Below are positions 61,427 through 64,000 of a stretch of DNA of 64,000 nt, in pieces. Position 1 is the first letter of the stretch. Each line of letters opens with the position of its first letter. The notes beneath the pieces were generated by a model that saw only the letters and a list, made by a program, of their open reading frames with translations, was not told the origin of the DNA and searched no databases. This DNA is from Sulfurospirillum sp964441765 (GTDB taxonomy: Bacteria; Campylobacterota; Campylobacteria; Campylobacterales; Sulfurospirillaceae). Where the stretch lies: positions 12,341 through 76,340 of the forward strand of contig CAYTVI010000002.1 of the NCBI GenBank assembly GCA_964441765.1, given 5' to 3'. The translations under genes and the position numbers were made by a program.

Positions 61427-62496
61427 GCATGAAAGATATAGAAGCGTATCGTAAAGAGATTGATAACATTGATGATCAGATTTTAAAACTTCTTAATGAG
61501 CGGATGGAACACGTTAAGGCCATAGGACGCGTTAAGCAAACGACAGGAACAGCCATTTATCGACCTGAGCGTGAAAAAGAGATTTTGGATCGTCTAAAAT
61601 CACTCAATCAAGGAGCATTAAAAGCTCAAGCAATTGATGCGATTTTTTTAGAAGTTTTTGCTGTCAGCCGTAATTTGGAATTTCCTGAAAAAGTGGCTTA
61701 CTTAGGACCCGAGGGAAGTTACACGCATCAAGTGGCGGAGAGTCGTTTTGGCGCAATGGGTAATTACATAGGGGTCAGCTCTATTGAAGCAGTGTTTCAT
61801 GTGCTTGAAAACGGCGAAGCCAAATACGGTGTGGTGCCTGTGGAAAACAATACCGAAGGTGCTGTGGGTACAACGCTAGATTGTCTTGGAAAGTTTAATT
61901 CGAAGATTGTTGCTGAAATTTATATGGATATTCACCACTCCTTTGCAACGGTGTGCGAAAATATTAAGCATGTGAAGCGTATCTATTCGCACCCGCAAGG
62001 TTACAATCAATGTCGACGCTTTTTAGAAGAGCATATGCTTTTAGGGGTAGAATTTATACCCACAAAATCAACCGCTGAAGCTGCACAAAAAGCTGTTAAA
62101 GACACGGAAGCCGCAGCCATTTGTTCACATATTGCTGCAAAATTGGTCAATTTACCTATTTTGTTTGGGAAAATTGAAGACAATATGGCAAATCAAACAC
62201 GCTTTTTAATTTTAAGTGATTTTAAAAATAAAAGAGGGGTTCACAATAAAACCTCTATTTTAGCAAAAACTGATGATAAGCCAGGTGGGCTTGTTGAATT
62301 TTTACAAACGTTTCAAGCACAAAAAGTGAATTTAACAAAAATTGAGTCACGCCCTACCAAAGAAAGAGGGTTTCAATCGATTTTTTATATGGATTTTGAA
62401 GGACATATTGATGATGAAAATGTCCAAAAAGTGATTGAGGAAAATAAAGACAGATACGATATCAAATGGCTTGGAAGCTATATTTGCGGAGGATGA
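61423..62496 (+). CDS. pheA: Bifunctional chorismate mutase/prephenate dehydratase
   Basis: A 357-residue enzyme making phenylpyruvate for phenylalanine. Chorismate mutase covers about residues 1-90 (IDNIDDQILKLLNERMEHVK). Prephenate dehydratase covers about 95-275 (YLGPEGSYTHQVAESRFG, VPVENNTEGAVGTTLD). The ACT domain has KPGGLVEFLQTF and the phenylalanine-binding IESRPTK. It is followed three bases later by hisC, which may also transaminate phenylpyruvate. ATG 61423 overlaps the upstream stop; ATG 61429 is an alternative. Confidence 0.97.
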   Translation: MSMKDIEAYRKEIDNIDDQILKLLNERMEHVKAIGRVKQTTGTAIYRPEREKEILDRLKSLNQGALKAQAIDAIFLEVFAVSRNLEFPEKVAYLGPEGSYTHQVAESRFGAMGNYIGVSSIEAVFHVLENGEAKYGVVPVENNTEGAVGTTLDCLGKFNSKIVAEIYMDIHHSFATVCENIKHVKRIYSHPQGYNQCRRFLEEHMLLGVEFIPTKSTAEAAQKAVKDTEAAAICSHIAAKLVNLPILFGKIEDNMANQTRFLILSDFKNKRGVHNKTSILAKTDDKPGGLVEFLQTFQAQKVNLTKIESRPTKERGFQSIFYMDFEGHIDDENVQKVIEENKDRYDIKWLGSYICGG

Positions 62497-62499
62497 GAG

Positions 62500-63600
62500 A
62501 TGCAGTTTAATGAAGTACTAGACCAACTAAAAATTTACGAAGCGGGAAAGCCTATTGAGCTTGTGGTGAGAGAATATGGCATTGATGCAAAAGATGTTAT
62601 TAAATTAGCGAGCAATGAAAATCCACGAGGATGCAGTCCAAAAGTGATTGAAGCCGTGCGCAATGAAGCAACAAAGATGAATTTGTACCCTGATGATAGC
62701 ATGTATGAACTCAAAGAGGCATTGGCGGCAAAGTATGGCGTGAGTGAAGCCAATGTAATTATTGGCGCAGGAAGTGACCAAGTCATCTCCTTTGCAGTGC
62801 ATGCAAAAGCCAATGCCAATACAAAAGTTTTAATGGCAGGCATTACCTTTGCGATGTATGAGATTTACGCACTTCAAACCGGTGCAAAAATTTTAAAAAC
62901 ACCGACTTCTGGGCACAACTTGCAAGAGATGCTCGAAATCTATAAAGCCAATAAAGATGTTTCTGTTATTTTCTTATGTCTTCCTAATAATCCACTAGGA
63001 GAGTGCTTAGATACCAAAGATGTGTATGCCTTTTTAGATGAGATAAGCCCTGATACTCTTGTGGTCATCGATGGTGCGTATCAAGAATATGCTTCGTTTA
63101 AAGACCCTGCAAAAAAGATAGTCCCGAGCGAAATGATTACAAAATATCCTAATACTCTTTATTCAGGGACATTTTCAAAAGCGTATGGTTTAGGTGGAAT
63201 GCGTTGTGGTTATGGTATCGCACAGCCTGAAGTGATTAAAGCCTTATTAAAACTTCGCGCACCGTTTAATATCACCAATTTATCACTCAAAGCAGCGATT
63301 GTAGCGCTAAGTGATGAAGCATTTGTACAGGCTTCTGTTAAAGAAAATTTTGAGCAAATGAAAGCGTATGAAGCCTTTGCAAAAGAGCTTGGGTTTAAAA
63401 CGATTGAGAGTTATACAAACTTTATCGTTTTAGAATTTGATCCAACGAAAAGTTCTTCAGCGATTGCTCAAAAATTGATGGAAAAGGGTATAATCGTCCG
63501 TAATCTTGGCGCGTATGGTATGAATGCGATTCGTGTAACCATTGGTACACCTGAGCAAAATGAGCGCTTTTTTGAATGCTTTAAAACAATTTACATGTAA
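62500..63600 (+). CDS. hisC: Histidinol-phosphate aminotransferase
   Basis: A 366-residue class I/II PLP aminotransferase. It has LASNENPRGCSPKV, NVIIGAGSDQVISF, FLCLPNNPLGE, the PLP lysine in YSGTFSKAYGLGGMRCGYG and the Arg in AIRVTIGTPEQNERF. Its position beside pheA suggests it may also act on aromatic keto acids, as in other bacteria. The last codons ATT TAC ATG TAA fall within TTTACATGTAAA (63590-63601), so the motif gives the stop codon. Confidence 0.95.
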   Translation: MQFNEVLDQLKIYEAGKPIELVVREYGIDAKDVIKLASNENPRGCSPKVIEAVRNEATKMNLYPDDSMYELKEALAAKYGVSEANVIIGAGSDQVISFAVHAKANANTKVLMAGITFAMYEIYALQTGAKILKTPTSGHNLQEMLEIYKANKDVSVIFLCLPNNPLGECLDTKDVYAFLDEISPDTLVVIDGAYQEYASFKDPAKKIVPSEMITKYPNTLYSGTFSKAYGLGGMRCGYGIAQPEVIKALLKLRAPFNITNLSLKAAIVALSDEAFVQASVKENFEQMKAYEAFAKELGFKTIESYTNFIVLEFDPTKSSSAIAQKLMEKGIIVRNLGAYGMNAIRVTIGTPEQNERFFECFKTIYM

Positions 63601-63611
63601 AAGAAGGGCAG

Positions 63612-64000
63612 ATGGAGTTTAAAACACTATTAAATCAAATAGCAACGCTTATCCAGAATTTGACATTGCGTCAAAAAATCGTTGCGGCGGTTTCTGTCGT
63701 CGTTTTGATTGGTTTTTTGGTTTTTTTAACGCTCTATAAAAATACAAATGCTAATAGCATTAAAGGCTATAGCGTTTTATTTGACAATACTACTGCAAGT
63801 GATTCAGCCTTAATTATTCAGCAACTCGAAAAAGAAAAAATCCCTTATAAAGTTTTAAATGAGGGCACGATTGCTGTTCCAAGTGAAGTGGTGCACAAGC
63901 AAAGAATTGCTATAGCTGCCCTTGGTATCCCTAAAAATAGTAAAGTTGGTTTTGAGATTTTTGATAAAACAGAATTTGGCGCGACAGATTTTGAGCAAAA
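63612..64000 (+). CDS. fliF: Flagellar MS-ring protein FliF, N-terminal part
   Basis: An open frame starting at ATG 63612 and running off the window, with 129 full codons visible. It has a membrane helix at about residues 21-42 (KIVAAVSVVVLIGFLVFLTL), then YSVLFDNTTASDSALIIQQL, KIPYKVLNEGTIAVPSEVV and GFEIFDKTEFGATDFEQ, the ring-building motif 1 of FliF. AAGAAGG just upstream is the ribosome site and abuts the palindrome at the end of hisC. It builds the inner-membrane ring of the flagellar base. Confidence 0.95.
   Translation, partial: MEFKTLLNQIATLIQNLTLRQKIVAAVSVVVLIGFLVFLTLYKNTNANSIKGYSVLFDNTTASDSALIIQQLEKEKIPYKVLNEGTIAVPSEVVHKQRIAIAALGIPKNSKVGFEIFDKTEFGATDFEQ

Larger units (their letters stand above)
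320..63601. repeat. Dispersed palindrome TTTACATGTAAA (at least 19 perfect copies)
   Basis: Perfect 12-base copies start at 320, 6835, 7995, 10352, 13392, 13570, 14198, 19295, 30986, 31367, 33150, 41869, 43850, 44608, 48987, 49324, 53282, 60892 and 63590. The 10-base core TTACATGTAA also occurs at 15616, 16822, 21890, 30487, 34510, 35175, 38039, 40202, 47979, 49025, 54659, 54755, 56046 and 61377. In genes it is read as Leu-His-Val or as (Phe/Leu/Ile)-Thr-Cys-Lys/Asn; the third frame contains TAA and occurs only at gene ends. The word is its own reverse complement, so it has no orientation. Positions were found by reading; a few copies could have been missed. Confidence 0.95.

Overview
The window is a gene-dense, AT-rich piece of chromosome from a member of the Campylobacterota (Epsilonproteobacteria). 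A free-living Sulfurospirillum-like organism fits best. The evidence is the gene content (nuoN followed by the flagellar disk protein PflA, a CheA fused to a receiver plus CheV, HisIE, QueH, and a futalosine-type UbiA-family prenyltransferase), the TATAAT -10 boxes in T-rich sequence without clear -35 boxes, and gene orders I recall from Campylobacter jejuni. The genus is inferred, not shown. There is no phage, insertion sequence, CRISPR array, tRNA or rRNA gene, and no gene-free stretch above 300 bases. Two 100-base N runs (24940-25039 and 30769-30868) are scaffold gaps. One interrupts purF. The other is flanked by an exact 55-bp duplication and looks artificial.

Layout. 1-5029: end of the complex I operon (nuoK-L-M-N), closed by a terminator that abuts the pflA promoter. 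5078-12311: pflA, miaA, a UbiA-family prenyltransferase, two small proteins of unknown function, and a split redox-taxis receptor (Aer-type PAS protein plus a CZB-containing chemoreceptor). 12421-14517: convergent moaA and moeA for molybdenum cofactor. 14605-24398: a long rightward block with ribosome genes (rsmE, rpmE, rsmI, rlmB), two envelope proteins, alaC-like aminotransferase, hom, yraN, trxA, trxB and dapB, then purF. 25847-29682: leftward operon ilvE, SPFH protein, hisIE and two DUF2393-like proteins. 29784-34702: aldehyde dehydrogenase, bcp, and a large AsmA/DUF748-type protein. 34791-43930: queH, fabZ, lpxA, clpX, mreB, mreC, carB and a YrdC-like protein. 44016-46047: SYLF lipoprotein-like protein, tcdA, surE. 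46171-53245: lpxB, greA, argC, LpxH-like hydrolase, cheV, cheA, cheW. 53297-57143: MTHFR-like gene, serB, tal, pilT. 57205-64000: rplY, pth, lptG-like permease, lysA, a HAD protein, pheA, hisC and the start of fliF.

How the genes work together. Most are housekeeping genes: respiration, amino-acid synthesis (Lys, Thr/Met, Arg, His, Phe, Ser, branched-chain), purines and pyrimidines, lipid A (fabZ, lpxA, lpxB, LpxH-like, lptG-like), cell shape (mreBC), tRNA and rRNA modification (miaA, queH, tcdA, rsmE, rsmI, rlmB), redox defence (trxAB, bcp) and motility/chemotaxis (pflA, CetA/CetB-like pair, cheVAW, pilT, fliF). Many neighbours overlap by 4-11 bases, so long mixed-function operons are likely.

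The most unusual signal is not a gene. The perfect palindrome TTTACATGTAAA occurs at least 19 times, and its core TTACATGTAA at least 33 times, in 64 kb. From composition one would expect about 0.02 and 0.2. Copies lie inside unrelated housekeeping genes in two reading frames, twice supply a gene's stop codon, and sit at four of seven convergent gene junctions but at none of seven divergent ones. This looks like a genome-wide selected DNA word whose reader is unknown to me.
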